A stretch of DNA of 64,000 bases from Phycisphaerales bacterium. GTDB lineage: Bacteria > Planctomycetota > Phycisphaerae > Phycisphaerales > SM1A02. The position numbers and the translations under genes were made by a program. Position 1 is the stretch's first letter. Each line of letters starts with the position of its first letter. This document shows positions 9,095 through 17,724 of this stretch, piece by piece. The notes under the pieces are model-generated. The model had not been told where the DNA came from. It ran no database searches and saw nothing but the letters and a program-made list of their open reading frames with translations. The stretch covers positions 46,653-110,652 of the forward strand of contig JAKVBV010000001.1 in assembly GCA_022446965.1 (NCBI GenBank). Reading direction: 5' to 3'.

Positions 9095-9168
9095 CGTCCG
9101 CGGCAGGACTTGAACCTGCAACCTTCGGCTTCGGAGGCCGACGCTCTATCCAATTGAGCTACGCGGAC
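9095..9168 (-). tRNA. tRNA-Arg (anticodon CCG)
   Basis: The minus strand folds as a 74-base cloverleaf: acceptor GTCCGCG/CGCGGAC, U8-A9, D-stem GCTC/GAGC, anticodon loop CTCCGAA with anticodon CCG, T-arm GCAGG-TTCAAGT-CCTGC, discriminator G. It reads CGG codons. CCA is not encoded. A TAGAAT -10-like hexamer lies on the minus strand at 9181-9186, without an obvious -35. Confidence 0.95.
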
Positions 9169-9206
9169 CGATGCGGGGCGATTCTACGCCATCGGTCTCG
9201 CGTGGG

Positions 9207-9212
9207 TAGGAT
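9207..9212 (+). promoter_or_regulatory. -10-like hexamer directly upstream of the FHA/PP2C gene
   Basis: TAGGAT ends seven bases before the GTG start at 9220. If used as a -10 element, the transcript would begin at or next to the start codon, giving a leaderless mRNA; no Shine-Dalgarno site is visible. No convincing -35 is seen, so this is tentative. Confidence 0.25.
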
Positions 9213-9219
9213 CTGAGGC

Positions 9220-10845
9220 GTGGGAACAGGTGCTTCAACTCCAACAGACTCGGCGCTGCTTCGGCTGAGCGTGCTGCACGGACCAAGTCTGCCGCCGATG
9301 TCGGTGACTCGAGCCGGCGCCGTGCTCGGTCGAGGCTCGGGCTGTGACATCAGGTTGGCTGATCCGACGATCTCTCGGCGTCACGCATCGATCTCGCGGG
9401 AGGGCGAGGAGTGGCTGCTCACGGATCTCGGGGGCGCCAACGGCACCTGGCTGAATGACGTTCGCCTTGATGCCCAGATCACCACGCCCTTGAAAGAGGG
9501 CGACCGCATTCGACTGGGCCCGTGGCTGCTGTCGGTCGGCGCGTGGGCGACGACCACCATGGCCGTGGCCACGGCGGACGATCCGCTGGGGCAACAACGC
9601 ATCAAGGCCGTGACATCATCCAGCGAACGCATGGCGATGCATCGTCTGCGTTTGCTCGTGGACTGCGCCGGCCGAATCAATCGGGCGGCCGACGACGCGG
9701 CCCTTGCCGAAGCACTGGCACAGGCCGCAGTAGAAGGCACGGGCTATGCACGCGCCGCGGTGCTTCGTCCAGGCATGGAAGGGCTCGACGTTGAACTGCT
9801 CGGTTGGCATGGCCCCGAAGACACGGGCGCCGGCGCGCAATTCAGTCGCTCGCTTGTGACTGCCGCGGCCGAGGGCCAGATGGTGTGCATGGAGGGGGAC
9901 GCGGCGCCGGACTACGGACAGAGCATCGCTGATCTGGCCATCCACTCGGCGCTGTGTTGTCCGATCGAAGTGGACGACATCGTCGCAGCCTGCCTGTATC
10001 TCGATGCCCGCGGTGCCGAGGCGTCGGTTGCGCAGGATGCGAACAGCTTCTGCGAGGCACTGTCTCGCGTGGCCGGATTGGCACTGGCCAATCTCCGCCG
10101 CCGCGAAATGCAGCAACGACAAGAACGCATGGCCGAGGATCTTGGTGCTGCGCGCGAAGCCCAGCAGTACATGATTCCAGAGGGCGTACAGCAGACGGGC
10201 TGCCTTGAGCATGCAGTGATCTTTGAGCCTGGCCGCAGTGCCTCTGGCGACCTGTTCGACGTGATACAGGTGGACGACACCCGCACGGCGCTCTTTCTTG
10301 GCGATGTCAGCGGCAAGGGTGTCGGGGCAGCCATTCTCATGGCTGCGGCGCAAGCCTATCTCCGCGGGGCCATCACCCGGCATGACACACTGCAAGATGC
10401 CGTGGAAGATCTGAACCGCTACGTGGTGGATCGAACACCGACCAATCGGTTTCTCACGCTTTGGGTTGGCATCTTTCACACCGATGGTCGCGTTGAGTAT
10501 GTCGACGCCGGTCACGGGTACTGGGCCCATGTGCAGGCAGATGATGTGGTCGTGGATGAAGAAGCCGAGTGTCCGCCAGTTGGATTCGACGCGCTCATCG
10601 ACTATCCCGCCGAAACAGTGCGGCTTGCTGCGGGCGATCGCATCGTGCTGATGACTGATGGTGTTCCCGAACAGGCCGATGCCGCCGGTGAGCAGTTCGG
10701 GACCGAAGGGATTGCGGCCGTGCTTCATGCATCAAGCGGTGTGGACGATGATGTGAAGGGGGTGCTTGCAGCTGTCCGTGCCCACGCAGGCGGGGTGCCG
10801 CCAGGTGACGATACGACCATCGCGAGCGTTTCACTGAAGGTGTGA
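9220..10845 (+). CDS. FHA-GAF-PP2C (RsbU/SpoIIE-type) serine phosphatase
   Basis: A 541-residue soluble protein starting at GTG. It has three domains: an N-terminal FHA domain (about 15-108; GRGSGCDIRLADPTISRRHA and NGTWLN) that binds phosphothreonine peptides, a GAF sensor domain (about 145-300), and a PPM/SpoIIE-type phosphatase domain (about 310-541). The phosphatase has metal-binding acidic motifs SGDLFDV, GDVSGKG, TDGVPEQ and PGDDTT. Such proteins reverse Ser/Thr-kinase or anti-sigma-factor phosphorylation in response to a signal. No partner kinase, anti-sigma or STAS gene lies nearby. It is divergent from the tRNA-Arg and ExbB-like operon, and whether it controls that operon is unknown. 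Confidence 0.92.
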   Translation: MGTGASTPTDSALLRLSVLHGPSLPPMSVTRAGAVLGRGSGCDIRLADPTISRRHASISREGEEWLLTDLGGANGTWLNDVRLDAQITTPLKEGDRIRLGPWLLSVGAWATTTMAVATADDPLGQQRIKAVTSSSERMAMHRLRLLVDCAGRINRAADDAALAEALAQAAVEGTGYARAAVLRPGMEGLDVELLGWHGPEDTGAGAQFSRSLVTAAAEGQMVCMEGDAAPDYGQSIADLAIHSALCCPIEVDDIVAACLYLDARGAEASVAQDANSFCEALSRVAGLALANLRRREMQQRQERMAEDLGAAREAQQYMIPEGVQQTGCLEHAVIFEPGRSASGDLFDVIQVDDTRTALFLGDVSGKGVGAAILMAAAQAYLRGAITRHDTLQDAVEDLNRYVVDRTPTNRFLTLWVGIFHTDGRVEYVDAGHGYWAHVQADDVVVDEEAECPPVGFDALIDYPAETVRLAAGDRIVLMTDGVPEQADAAGEQFGTEGIAAVLHASSGVDDDVKGVLAAVRAHAGGVPPGDDTTIASVSLKV

Positions 10846-10854
10846 TTGCCCGGC

Positions 10855-11610
10855 TCAGGCGTCCTTCGCCTTGGGCTTGAAGATGCGGAACAACTTGGTG
10901 AGCGGATCGTAATACTCGTCCACCACACGCTCCTTGAGCGGGATGATCGCGTTGTCCGTGATGGTGATGTGTTCTGGGCACACCTTGGTGCAGCACTTGG
11001 TGATGTTGCAGTAGCCGATGCCGTCACGATGCCGAAGGTCGCTCAGGCGATCTTCCGTGTCGAGCGGGTGCATCTCGAGCGCCGCCGTGTTGACGAGGAA
11101 CCGCGGGCCGATGAAGTCGTCGTGCTTGTGGTGGTCGCGTAGCACATGACACACATCCTGGCACAGGAAGCACTCGATGCACTTGCGAAACTCCTGCGCA
11201 CGTTCGACGTCGGCCTGATCCATGCGCCATGTGCCGTCCGCCTCATCGGGCGTGCGCGGCTTGAAGGGCTTGATCTTCTGCTTGACTTCGTAATTCCACG
11301 ACACGTCGGCCACGAGATCCTTGGTGCCGGGAAAGGCCTGCATCGGTTCGATGGTGACGGGCTGATCCAGTGGCAGATCTTCAAGCCGTGTCATGCACAT
11401 GAGTCGAGGCTTGCCGTTGATCTCGGCGCTGCAGGACCCGCACTTGCCCGCTTTGCAGTTCCAGCGGACGGCCAGATCGGATGCATGCTGCGCCTGAATC
11501 GCGTGCACGGCGTCGAGCACCACCATGCCGTCCTCGACATTGATGACATATTCAACAAAGTCGCCTTCGCCATGTTCGCCCCGCCAGACTCTGAACGTGA
11601 CCTGTTGCAT
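10855..11610 (-). CDS. sdhB: succinate dehydrogenase iron-sulfur subunit
   Basis: A 251-residue subunit that passes electrons from the flavoprotein to the quinone site. Cluster ligands are visible: Cys52, 57, 60 and 72 for the N-terminal [2Fe-2S] ferredoxin domain, Cys144/147/150/154 (CIECFLCQDVC) for one C-terminal cluster, and Cys201, 206, 207 and 211 (CNITKCCTKVC) for the others. It overlaps the sdhA stop by one base (TGATG), so the two are translationally coupled. It is the last gene of sdhCAB. It acts at the cytoplasmic face of the membrane in the citric acid cycle and respiratory chain (complex II). Confidence 0.95.
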   Translation of the reverse strand: MQQVTFRVWRGEHGEGDFVEYVINVEDGMVVLDAVHAIQAQHASDLAVRWNCKAGKCGSCSAEINGKPRLMCMTRLEDLPLDQPVTIEPMQAFPGTKDLVADVSWNYEVKQKIKPFKPRTPDEADGTWRMDQADVERAQEFRKCIECFLCQDVCHVLRDHHKHDDFIGPRFLVNTAALEMHPLDTEDRLSDLRHRDGIGYCNITKCCTKVCPEHITITDNAIIPLKERVVDEYYDPLTKLFRIFKPKAKDA

Positions 11611-13418
11611 CAGCCCATCTCCTCGATGATCTCCTGCAGGGCTTCCGTTCGCCCGACGACAGGTTCGTGGCGGGCCTCGATCGCGCCCGATGCACTGTGG
11701 CCGATGATGGTGTTCACCTTGCCCAACTCAGGATCCTTGTCCGGGTGGTCGATCCGTGTATGCGCGCCGCGACTCTCGGGCCGGCCCAGTGCGGCCAGCG
11801 CCACCGCTTCGGACACATCGAGCAGGTTGGCCAGGTCCAGCGCCGTATGCCAGCCGGGGTTGTATTCGCGGTTGCCCGGTGCGCAGACAGTGTCGGCCCG
11901 CGTACGCAAGTCCTTGATCTTTTCGAGCGCCTCGGCCAGTTCGGCCTCTGCGCGGGCGATGCCCACCAGATCCTGCATGACGTCCTGCAGATCGTGCTGG
12001 ATTTCGTATGGATTCTCGCCGTCGCGGCGCTCCATCGGTGCCAGCGCGATGGCCTCGACATCCTGTGCCTGTGCCTCGTCCAGACTGGTATCGCCTTGGT
12101 CCGACGCGAACTTCGCCGCTGCAGCGCCAGCGATGCGGCCGAACACGAGCAGGTCGGAGAGCGAATTGCCTCCGAGACGATTGGCCCCGTGCAGACCGCC
12201 ACCGCACTCGCCGCAGGCGAAAAGACCCGGCACGGAGGACATCTGCGTGTCGGCGTCGACTTTGACACCGCCCATCACGTAGTGCGTGGTGGGTCCCACC
12301 TCCATGGGCTCCTTGGTGATGTCGACACCAGCGAGTTCCTTGAACTGGTGGTACATGCTGGGCAGCTTCTTCTTGATGTGCGCTTCGCTGTCCTTCATGT
12401 TCTCGCGAATCCATGCGATGTTCAGGAAAGCGCCGCCGTGCGGTGAACCACGGCCTTCCTTGACTTCCTTCACGATCTTGCGAGCCACGTGGTCACGGGT
12501 GAGGAGTTCAGGCGGACGCCGGGAATCCTTGTCACCGGTGACATACCGCCAGCCTTCCTCGGGGGTGTCGGCGCACTGGCCGGCGTAGAGCTCTGGGATG
12601 TCGTCGAACATGAATCGACGACCTTCGCTGTTGGTGAGAATGCCGCCTTCGCCGCGAACGCCTTCGGTCACCAGAATGCCGCGCACGCTGAGAGGCCAGA
12701 CCATGCCTGTGGGGTGGAATTGGACGAACTCCATGTCGACCAGTTCGGCGCCGGCATGCAGCGCCAGCGCGTGGCCGTCGCCGGTGTACTCCCAACTGTT
12801 GCTGGTGATGCGGAAGGCGCGGCCGATGCCGCCGGTGGCCAGCACGACCGCCTTGGCGTGCACCACGTGGAAGCGACCCTTTTCACGGTCGTAGGCGAAG
12901 GCGCCCGACACACGGTCGCCGTCCTTGAGCAGACGCACGACCGTGTTCTCCATGAGGAACTCGATGCCCTGATGGATGCCGTGGTCCTGGAGGGTGCGGA
13001 TCATCTCCAACCCGGTGCGGTCGCCCACATGGGCCAGCCGCGGATACTTGTGGCCACCGAAGTTGCGTTGGAGGATTCGTCCGTCCTTGGTGCGGTCGAA
13101 CAGGGCGCCCCACGCCTCGAGTTCGCGAACTCGATCGGGCGCTTCGCGCGCGTGCAGCTCGGCCATGCGCCAGTTGTTCAGGTAGTACCCGCCTCTCATG
13201 GTGTCGGAGAAGTGGACCCGCCAATTGTCGCGGTCGTCGACATGGCCCATGGATGCCGCCATACCGCCTTCGGCCATGACAGTGTGGGCCTTGCCCAGCA
13301 GGGACTTGCTCAGCACGGTGACCGAGGCACCTTGCGCCGAAGCTTCGACTGCGGCGCGAAGGCCGGCACCACCGGCGCCGATGACGAGCACATCGCACTC
13401 GTGTGTGGTCCAACCCAT
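11610..13418 (-). CDS. sdhA: succinate dehydrogenase flavoprotein subunit
   Basis: A 602-residue catalytic subunit oxidising succinate to fumarate. It has the FAD-binding dinucleotide fold at the N-terminus (DVLVIGAGGAGLRAA), the HTVMAEGG motif whose His carries covalent FAD, and the active-site region HGANRLGGNSLSDLL. The frame is open to a TTG at 13439, but the ATG at 13418 follows the sdhC stop by one base, gives a normal N-terminus, and has GGAG about 11 bases upstream. A fumarate reductase role is possible in this family, but the membrane anchor and gene order fit aerobic succinate dehydrogenase. Confidence 0.95.
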   Translation of the reverse strand: MGWTTHECDVLVIGAGGAGLRAAVEASAQGASVTVLSKSLLGKAHTVMAEGGMAASMGHVDDRDNWRVHFSDTMRGGYYLNNWRMAELHAREAPDRVRELEAWGALFDRTKDGRILQRNFGGHKYPRLAHVGDRTGLEMIRTLQDHGIHQGIEFLMENTVVRLLKDGDRVSGAFAYDREKGRFHVVHAKAVVLATGGIGRAFRITSNSWEYTGDGHALALHAGAELVDMEFVQFHPTGMVWPLSVRGILVTEGVRGEGGILTNSEGRRFMFDDIPELYAGQCADTPEEGWRYVTGDKDSRRPPELLTRDHVARKIVKEVKEGRGSPHGGAFLNIAWIRENMKDSEAHIKKKLPSMYHQFKELAGVDITKEPMEVGPTTHYVMGGVKVDADTQMSSVPGLFACGECGGGLHGANRLGGNSLSDLLVFGRIAGAAAAKFASDQGDTSLDEAQAQDVEAIALAPMERRDGENPYEIQHDLQDVMQDLVGIARAEAELAEALEKIKDLRTRADTVCAPGNREYNPGWHTALDLANLLDVSEAVALAALGRPESRGAHTRIDHPDKDPELGKVNTIIGHSASGAIEARHEPVVGRTEALQEIIEEMG

Positions 13419-13419
13419 G

Positions 13420-14241
13420 TCAGAAAATTCTCCAATCAACCCACGTGCCGTTGCAGCACATGCGTACGTAGAAGTCCGTGAAGCCCACCCAGAACAGACT
13501 CAGCCATGCCCAGACCATGTGCCGCTTGTTGAGGCAGGTGACGCACTCCCATGACTTCTTCTGGATGGGATGCTTTGAGAAGAGGTTCAATCGGCCACCG
13601 ATGAGGTGCCGCAGTGAGTGGCAACCCAGCGTGTAGCCGCCCAAGAGCACCACGTTCACGATGAGCACGAGCGAGCCCACACCCAGGCCGAACACTTCAC
13701 GAGCCTGATCGCCGGTACCCTCGATGAACCAGAGGCCCTTCCATGCGTCCCACGCGAGGATCACGATGAAGACGAGGGCGAGATAGAGGAAGTAGCGGTG
13801 AATGTTCTGCAGGATCAAGGGCATCGAGGCTTCGCCGCGGTAGCACGAACGAGGCTCGCCCACGGCGCAGGACACCGGATCCGCCCAGAATGCCTTGTAG
13901 TAGGCCCCTCGGTAGTAGTAGCAGGTGAATCGAAAGCCACCTGGTGCCCACAGAATGAACAAGGCCGGTGACACCCACAGGGGCATCCATGCAGGCATGG
14001 CGCCGAACATGGAGGGCTCGCCGGGTTGGCCGAACACCAGTGGCGAATAGAAGGGCGACAGATAGTGCGCCCCTTGCGCGCCGTAGAAGTAGTTGACGCC
14101 CTGAAAGGCCGCCCACGTGGAATACACGATGAACGCGCCGAAGCCCAGAAAGACCAGCAGCGAAACCAGCCACCAGGTATCCGTGCGCGAGGTTTCACCG
14201 AAGCGGCGTTGTTGGGGAAGCGAGAGGTTGGATCGACTCAT
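13420..14241 (-). CDS. sdhC: succinate dehydrogenase membrane anchor (single large subunit)
   Basis: A 273-residue polytopic protein with about five membrane helices, anchoring the SdhAB dimer and holding the quinone site. The frame extends to a GTG at 14286, but the ATG at 14241 has a good Shine-Dalgarno (GGAG six bases upstream) and is preferred. Several His residues lie in or near helices (NIHRYFLYLAL, CHSLRHLIGG) and could bind haem. One large anchor instead of the separate short SdhC and SdhD is a layout I associate with actinobacterial-type complexes; that comparison is from memory. Several Cys residues between helices (CVTCLNKRH) are notable. Confidence 0.85.
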   Translation of the reverse strand: MSRSNLSLPQQRRFGETSRTDTWWLVSLLVFLGFGAFIVYSTWAAFQGVNYFYGAQGAHYLSPFYSPLVFGQPGEPSMFGAMPAWMPLWVSPALFILWAPGGFRFTCYYYRGAYYKAFWADPVSCAVGEPRSCYRGEASMPLILQNIHRYFLYLALVFIVILAWDAWKGLWFIEGTGDQAREVFGLGVGSLVLIVNVVLLGGYTLGCHSLRHLIGGRLNLFSKHPIQKKSWECVTCLNKRHMVWAWLSLFWVGFTDFYVRMCCNGTWVDWRIF

Positions 14242-14315
14242 CCGAAACTCCGGGGCATCGGGGCGTGTCTCTTGTGAATCACGCACTGACGCGGTTGATC
14301 CAGTTTAGCACCCCG

Positions 14316-14528
14316 TCAGAGGGCGTGTGAGCGCCACTGCGACTCCAACTGGCCCCGGCGCACGGTGGGTTCCACCAGTGTCGCTCGGCGGTGCTGGGCA
14401 TTCATGGCCGCGATGAATTTGATGCTGATGCCCGTGGGACTGGCATCTTGACACTCGGGGTGAACGGTGCACGCGTCAGAAGCGTCCAACCTGCATGACT
14501 GCTCTCCCGGGTCGATTCGACAGATCAT
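14316..14528 (-). CDS. putative small protein, coupled to the upstream lipoprotein
   Basis: A 70-codon frame whose ATG overlaps the stop of the preceding lipoprotein gene in an ATGA. Codon use is GC-rich at third positions like its neighbours, and the C-terminal part (ATLVEPTVRRGQLESQW) looks protein-like. It has four Cys residues near the N-terminus (CRIDPGEQSC, CTVHPEC). It has no signal peptide or membrane segment. It could be a separate small protein, or the true end of the lipoprotein gene if there is a frameshift near 14525. No family is recognised and the gene is not certain. Confidence 0.4.
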   Translation of the reverse strand: MICRIDPGEQSCRLDASDACTVHPECQDASPTGISIKFIAAMNAQHRRATLVEPTVRRGQLESQWRSHAL

Positions 14529-14989
14529 CGTACCCGGGGCTGAACCGGCCTCGTCACCCGTGCTTCGAGCGGCCGTCCCTCCGGTGGCGGCGCGCTCGGT
14601 GGGCGGGGCCCTGCGGCTGTCCACAGTGCGCCTCGCGCCACACCGTGAGCGTCCATTTCGATGCGGATGGCCAAGGGTGCACAGCCCGGTGCTTCGATCC
14701 GCAGCGTGATCGGGCGATTGGAGGCCAGCGGCATGTGGGCGATGCCTTGCGCATCGGTCCGGCCGGCGCTCGCCGCAGGGTCTGGTGTCGGCCCGATGGT
14801 CTCGCCCGGGGCCATGCCGAGTGTCGGTTGTTGCGTGGGTAGAAAGAGCGTGCCAGCAAGCGCCCTGACCGTGGCACCCTCCACCGGCGCGCCGGTGGCG
14901 ACACAACGCACGTGCACCTGCGTCTGGATAGGGTGCGATGCTGTGCACCCGCCGAGTCCTGCCAGCACGATTGCGAGCCACCGCTTCAT
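14525..14989 (-). CDS. small lipoprotein with carboxypeptidase-regulatory-like fold
   Basis: A 154-residue predicted lipoprotein: MKRWLAIVLAGLGGC gives a short signal peptide with lipobox LGGC (Cys15). The body (VRCVATGAPVEGATVRALAG, then a Gly-Arg-Thr-Asp turn, then PITLRIEAPGCAPLAIRIEMD) reads like a beta-sandwich in which a variable insert is modified, similar to carboxypeptidase regulatory-like domains of surface proteins. The Pro/Arg-rich tail is unusual and may mark a frameshift or just a disordered end. It lies upstream of sdhC on the same strand; a functional link is not implied. Ligand unknown. Confidence 0.65.
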   Translation of the reverse strand: MKRWLAIVLAGLGGCTASHPIQTQVHVRCVATGAPVEGATVRALAGTLFLPTQQPTLGMAPGETIGPTPDPAASAGRTDAQGIAHMPLASNRPITLRIEAPGCAPLAIRIEMDAHGVARGALWTAAGPRPPSAPPPEGRPLEARVTRPVQPRVR

Positions 14990-15014
14990 GCCGTCATGCT
15001 AGCTGTCCAAGCAA

Positions 15015-15101
15015 CGGTGGGGATGGGATTCGAACCCATGAAACCCCGAAGGGTTTACCGGTTTTCAAGACCGGCGCATTCAACCGCTCTGCCACCCCAC
15101 C
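15015..15101 (-). tRNA. tRNA-Ser (anticodon TGA)
   Basis: An 87-base class II tRNA on the minus strand. Acceptor GGTGGGG/CCCCACC, U8-G9, anticodon loop CTTGAAA with anticodon TGA, a long variable arm (AAACCC-TTCG-GGGTTT), T-arm with GTTCGAA, discriminator G. It reads UCA (and by wobble other UCN) codons. CCA is not encoded. Confidence 0.95.
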
Positions 15102-15128
15102 AGGGGAGTGAGCAGGATACCTTCCTGC

Positions 15129-16022
15129 TCACGCAGGGGCAGGCAAGCGGGCAGCACCGAGCACACCACTGCTGTCACCATGCACCGCCCGCAGGATCTC
15201 GGTGGTGCATTCGCCGCCAAAGACCAGCGGCGGGAGACGCGCTGGCAGCTGGGTGTAGATCTGTTCGATGGCGCTGAGGCCGCCACCCACCACGATGACA
15301 TCGGGGTCGATCAGCGTGACCACCCCGGCCAGCGCACGGGCAAGTCGGTCGAGCCAGCATGTGAACACCACGTCGTCGCCTCTGGTTGCCGCGATTTCGG
15401 TGGCCTGCAGGGCGTCGGCATGGTGGACAAGCCACTGTGCTTCCAGGGCCGGGCCCGACAGCCAGTTCTCCAGGCAGCCGCGCTGACCGCAGTAACACGG
15501 CGGCCCCGGAATCTCGTCGGCATTGAGCCGCGGCAGGGCGGTGTGGCCAAACTCCCCTCCGGTGCGGTTGTGCCCTTCATGCAGCACGCCATCGATCACC
15601 AGCCCGCCGCCCACGCCGGTGCCCAGAATCACCGCGAACACACAGCGATGCCCGGCTCCAGCACCATCGTGAGCCTCTGAAAGCGCCAGGCAATTGGCGT
15701 CATTGGCCAGTGCAACCGGGCGGCCGAGCGCCGTCTGCAGCATGGCGTGGAGCGGCTGCGCATTGAGCACCGTGGAGTTGGCATTGCGGTGCAGACCGGT
15801 TCTCGGTGACACGCTGCCTGGCCCGCCGATCCCCACGTGCGCTGCGGCACAGCCCGCATCGAATTCGACCCTAGCGACGAGGTCGGCCAAGGCCTGCACG
15901 GTTGCGGCGCAGTCACCCTGCGGGGTGGCGCATCGCTCACGAGCGAGCACGCGATCGTCGCCGTCGAGCACGACGGCCTCGATTTTGGTCCCACCGAGAT
16001 CCACACCGGTTCGCACAGTCAT
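15129..16022 (-). CDS. ROK-family sugar kinase (fructokinase/glucokinase type)
   Basis: A 297-residue cytoplasmic kinase of the ROK family. The ATG at 16022 is chosen over 16067 because it leads directly into the phosphate-binding motif (GVDLGGTKIEAVVLDG). Other ROK features are GIGGPGSVSP, the catalytic-base region (ANDANCLALSE), a second phosphate motif (LGTGVGGGLVIDG), and the zinc-binding signature ending HTALP...CYCGQRGCLENWLSG. The substrate cannot be fixed: fructose, glucose and N-acetylhexosamines are all used by close relatives. It diverges from ettA, with only 25 bases between the start codons. Confidence 0.85.
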   Translation of the reverse strand: MTVRTGVDLGGTKIEAVVLDGDDRVLARERCATPQGDCAATVQALADLVARVEFDAGCAAAHVGIGGPGSVSPRTGLHRNANSTVLNAQPLHAMLQTALGRPVALANDANCLALSEAHDGAGAGHRCVFAVILGTGVGGGLVIDGVLHEGHNRTGGEFGHTALPRLNADEIPGPPCYCGQRGCLENWLSGPALEAQWLVHHADALQATEIAATRGDDVVFTCWLDRLARALAGVVTLIDPDVIVVGGGLSAIEQIYTQLPARLPPLVFGGECTTEILRAVHGDSSGVLGAARLPAPA

Positions 16023-16047
16023 GTGGAGATGGTACGAATACGCATCC

Positions 16048-17724
16048 ATGAGTGACGACACGATCATTTATTCGATGTGGCAGGTCTCCAAGACCATCGA
16101 GAACCGCACCATCATCAAGGACATCTCCCTGTCCTACTTCTACGGCGCCAAGATCGGCGTGCTGGGCCTCAACGGCTCGGGCAAGAGCACGTTGCTCCGC
16201 ATTCTCGCTGGCGTCGATACCGAGTTCGACGGCGAAACACAGGCCGCACCGGGGTTCTCCATTGGGTATCTCGAGCAGGAGCCACTGCTGCGGGAAACAC
16301 GCACCGTGCGGGCCGTGGTGGAAGAGGGCTTCGGTGAACTGGCCGAACTGATGAAGCGATTCGACGCCATCAACGCGAAGTTTGCGGAGCCGATGGATGA
16401 CGACGCCATGACGGCGCTGTTAAAAGAACAGGCGCAGGTGCAAGAGCAGCTCGACGCCGCCGACGCCTGGGATCTTGATCAGCGTGTGGACATGGCCATG
16501 GAGGCGTTGCGGTGTCCGGATGACGATCGGACCGTGGACACGCTGTCCGGTGGTGAGCGGCGCCGCGTGGCCTTGTGTCGTCTGTTGATTTCGGCGCCAG
16601 ACATTCTGCTGCTGGACGAGCCCACCAACCACCTTGATGCGGAAACCGTGCATTGGCTGGAGCAACATCTGCAGCGGTACGCCGGCACCGTGATCGCCGT
16701 GACACACGATCGGTACTTCCTCGACAACGTGGCCGGTTGGATCCTCGAGCTTGATCGTGGAGAGGGCATTCCGTGGAAGGGGAACTACTCCTCGTGGCTG
16801 GAGCAGAAGGAGAAACGCCGCGGGCTGGAGGCCAGGCAGGAATCTCGTCGCGACAAGGCGATGGCCCGTGAATTGGAGTGGATCCGCAAGACACCACAGG
16901 GTCGTCAAGCAAAGAATCAGGCCCGCATCACGGCCTACGAGTCGCTGGTCGATCAGGATCGCAAGGCTGCCGAGGCCAAGGTTGAGATCTACGTGCCGCC
17001 GGGGCCGCGGCTTGGTGACGTCGTCATTCAAGCGGCGAACATGACCAAGCGGATGGGCGACGTGCTCCTGATGGATGACGTGTCCTTTTCCATTCCACCG
17101 GGTGCCATCGTGGGCGTGGTCGGGCCCAACGGTGCTGGCAAGACCACCTTCCTTCGAATGGTGCTGGGCGAACTTGCCCCGGACGACGGTGCGTTGCGAA
17201 TTGGTGACAGCGTTGTCACCGCGTGTGCGGCTCAGGGTCGTGACGCGCTGCCTGACGCAGCCAGCGTGTGGGAGGCAATCTCCGAGAAGGATGACGACAT
17301 CGACCTTGGCGGCGTGAAGGTCAATTCACGTGCATATTGCTCACGCTTTGGCTTTCCCGGCAGCACGCAGAGCCGAACTGTCGGCACGCTGTCAGGAGGG
17401 GAGCGCAATCGTGTGCAGCTGGCCATCACCCTACGCAGTCATGCCAATGTGCTGCTGTTGGACGAACCCACCAACGACCTCGATGTGAACACGATTCGCG
17501 CCATCGAGGAGGGCCTCGAGACCTTCGCCGGCACGGCCTTACTGGTGAGTCACGATCGGTGGTTCCTCGATCGTCTGGCCACGCACGTGCTCGCCTTCGA
17601 GGGGGATGCCCAGGTGCGATTTCATCCGGGTGATTGGTCCAGTTACGAAGCCGATCGCCGAGCACGGCTCGGCGACGCAGCAATGCAGCCCACCCGCATG
17701 AAGTATCGGAAGCTCACACGATGA
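16048..17724 (+). CDS. ettA: ABC-F ATPase, energy-dependent translational throttle EttA
   Basis: A 558-residue soluble protein with two ABC ATPase domains and no membrane helices. The ATG at 16048 is chosen over the long upstream open frame because it gives the usual EttA length and N-terminus. The first Walker A is GLNGSGKST (about 40-48) with LSGGERRRVALCRLL and LLLDEPTNHLD; the second is VGPNGAGKTT (about 359-368) with LSGGERNRVQ and LLLDEPTNDLD. The linker between the domains contains a charged helical stretch around QKEKRRGLEARQE. EttA binds the ribosomal E site and couples early elongation to ATP/ADP ratio. Its stop overlaps the next gene (ATGA). Confidence 0.93.
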   Translation: MSDDTIIYSMWQVSKTIENRTIIKDISLSYFYGAKIGVLGLNGSGKSTLLRILAGVDTEFDGETQAAPGFSIGYLEQEPLLRETRTVRAVVEEGFGELAELMKRFDAINAKFAEPMDDDAMTALLKEQAQVQEQLDAADAWDLDQRVDMAMEALRCPDDDRTVDTLSGGERRRVALCRLLISAPDILLLDEPTNHLDAETVHWLEQHLQRYAGTVIAVTHDRYFLDNVAGWILELDRGEGIPWKGNYSSWLEQKEKRRGLEARQESRRDKAMARELEWIRKTPQGRQAKNQARITAYESLVDQDRKAAEAKVEIYVPPGPRLGDVVIQAANMTKRMGDVLLMDDVSFSIPPGAIVGVVGPNGAGKTTFLRMVLGELAPDDGALRIGDSVVTACAAQGRDALPDAASVWEAISEKDDDIDLGGVKVNSRAYCSRFGFPGSTQSRTVGTLSGGERNRVQLAITLRSHANVLLLDEPTNDLDVNTIRAIEEGLETFAGTALLVSHDRWFLDRLATHVLAFEGDAQVRFHPGDWSSYEADRRARLGDAAMQPTRMKYRKLTR

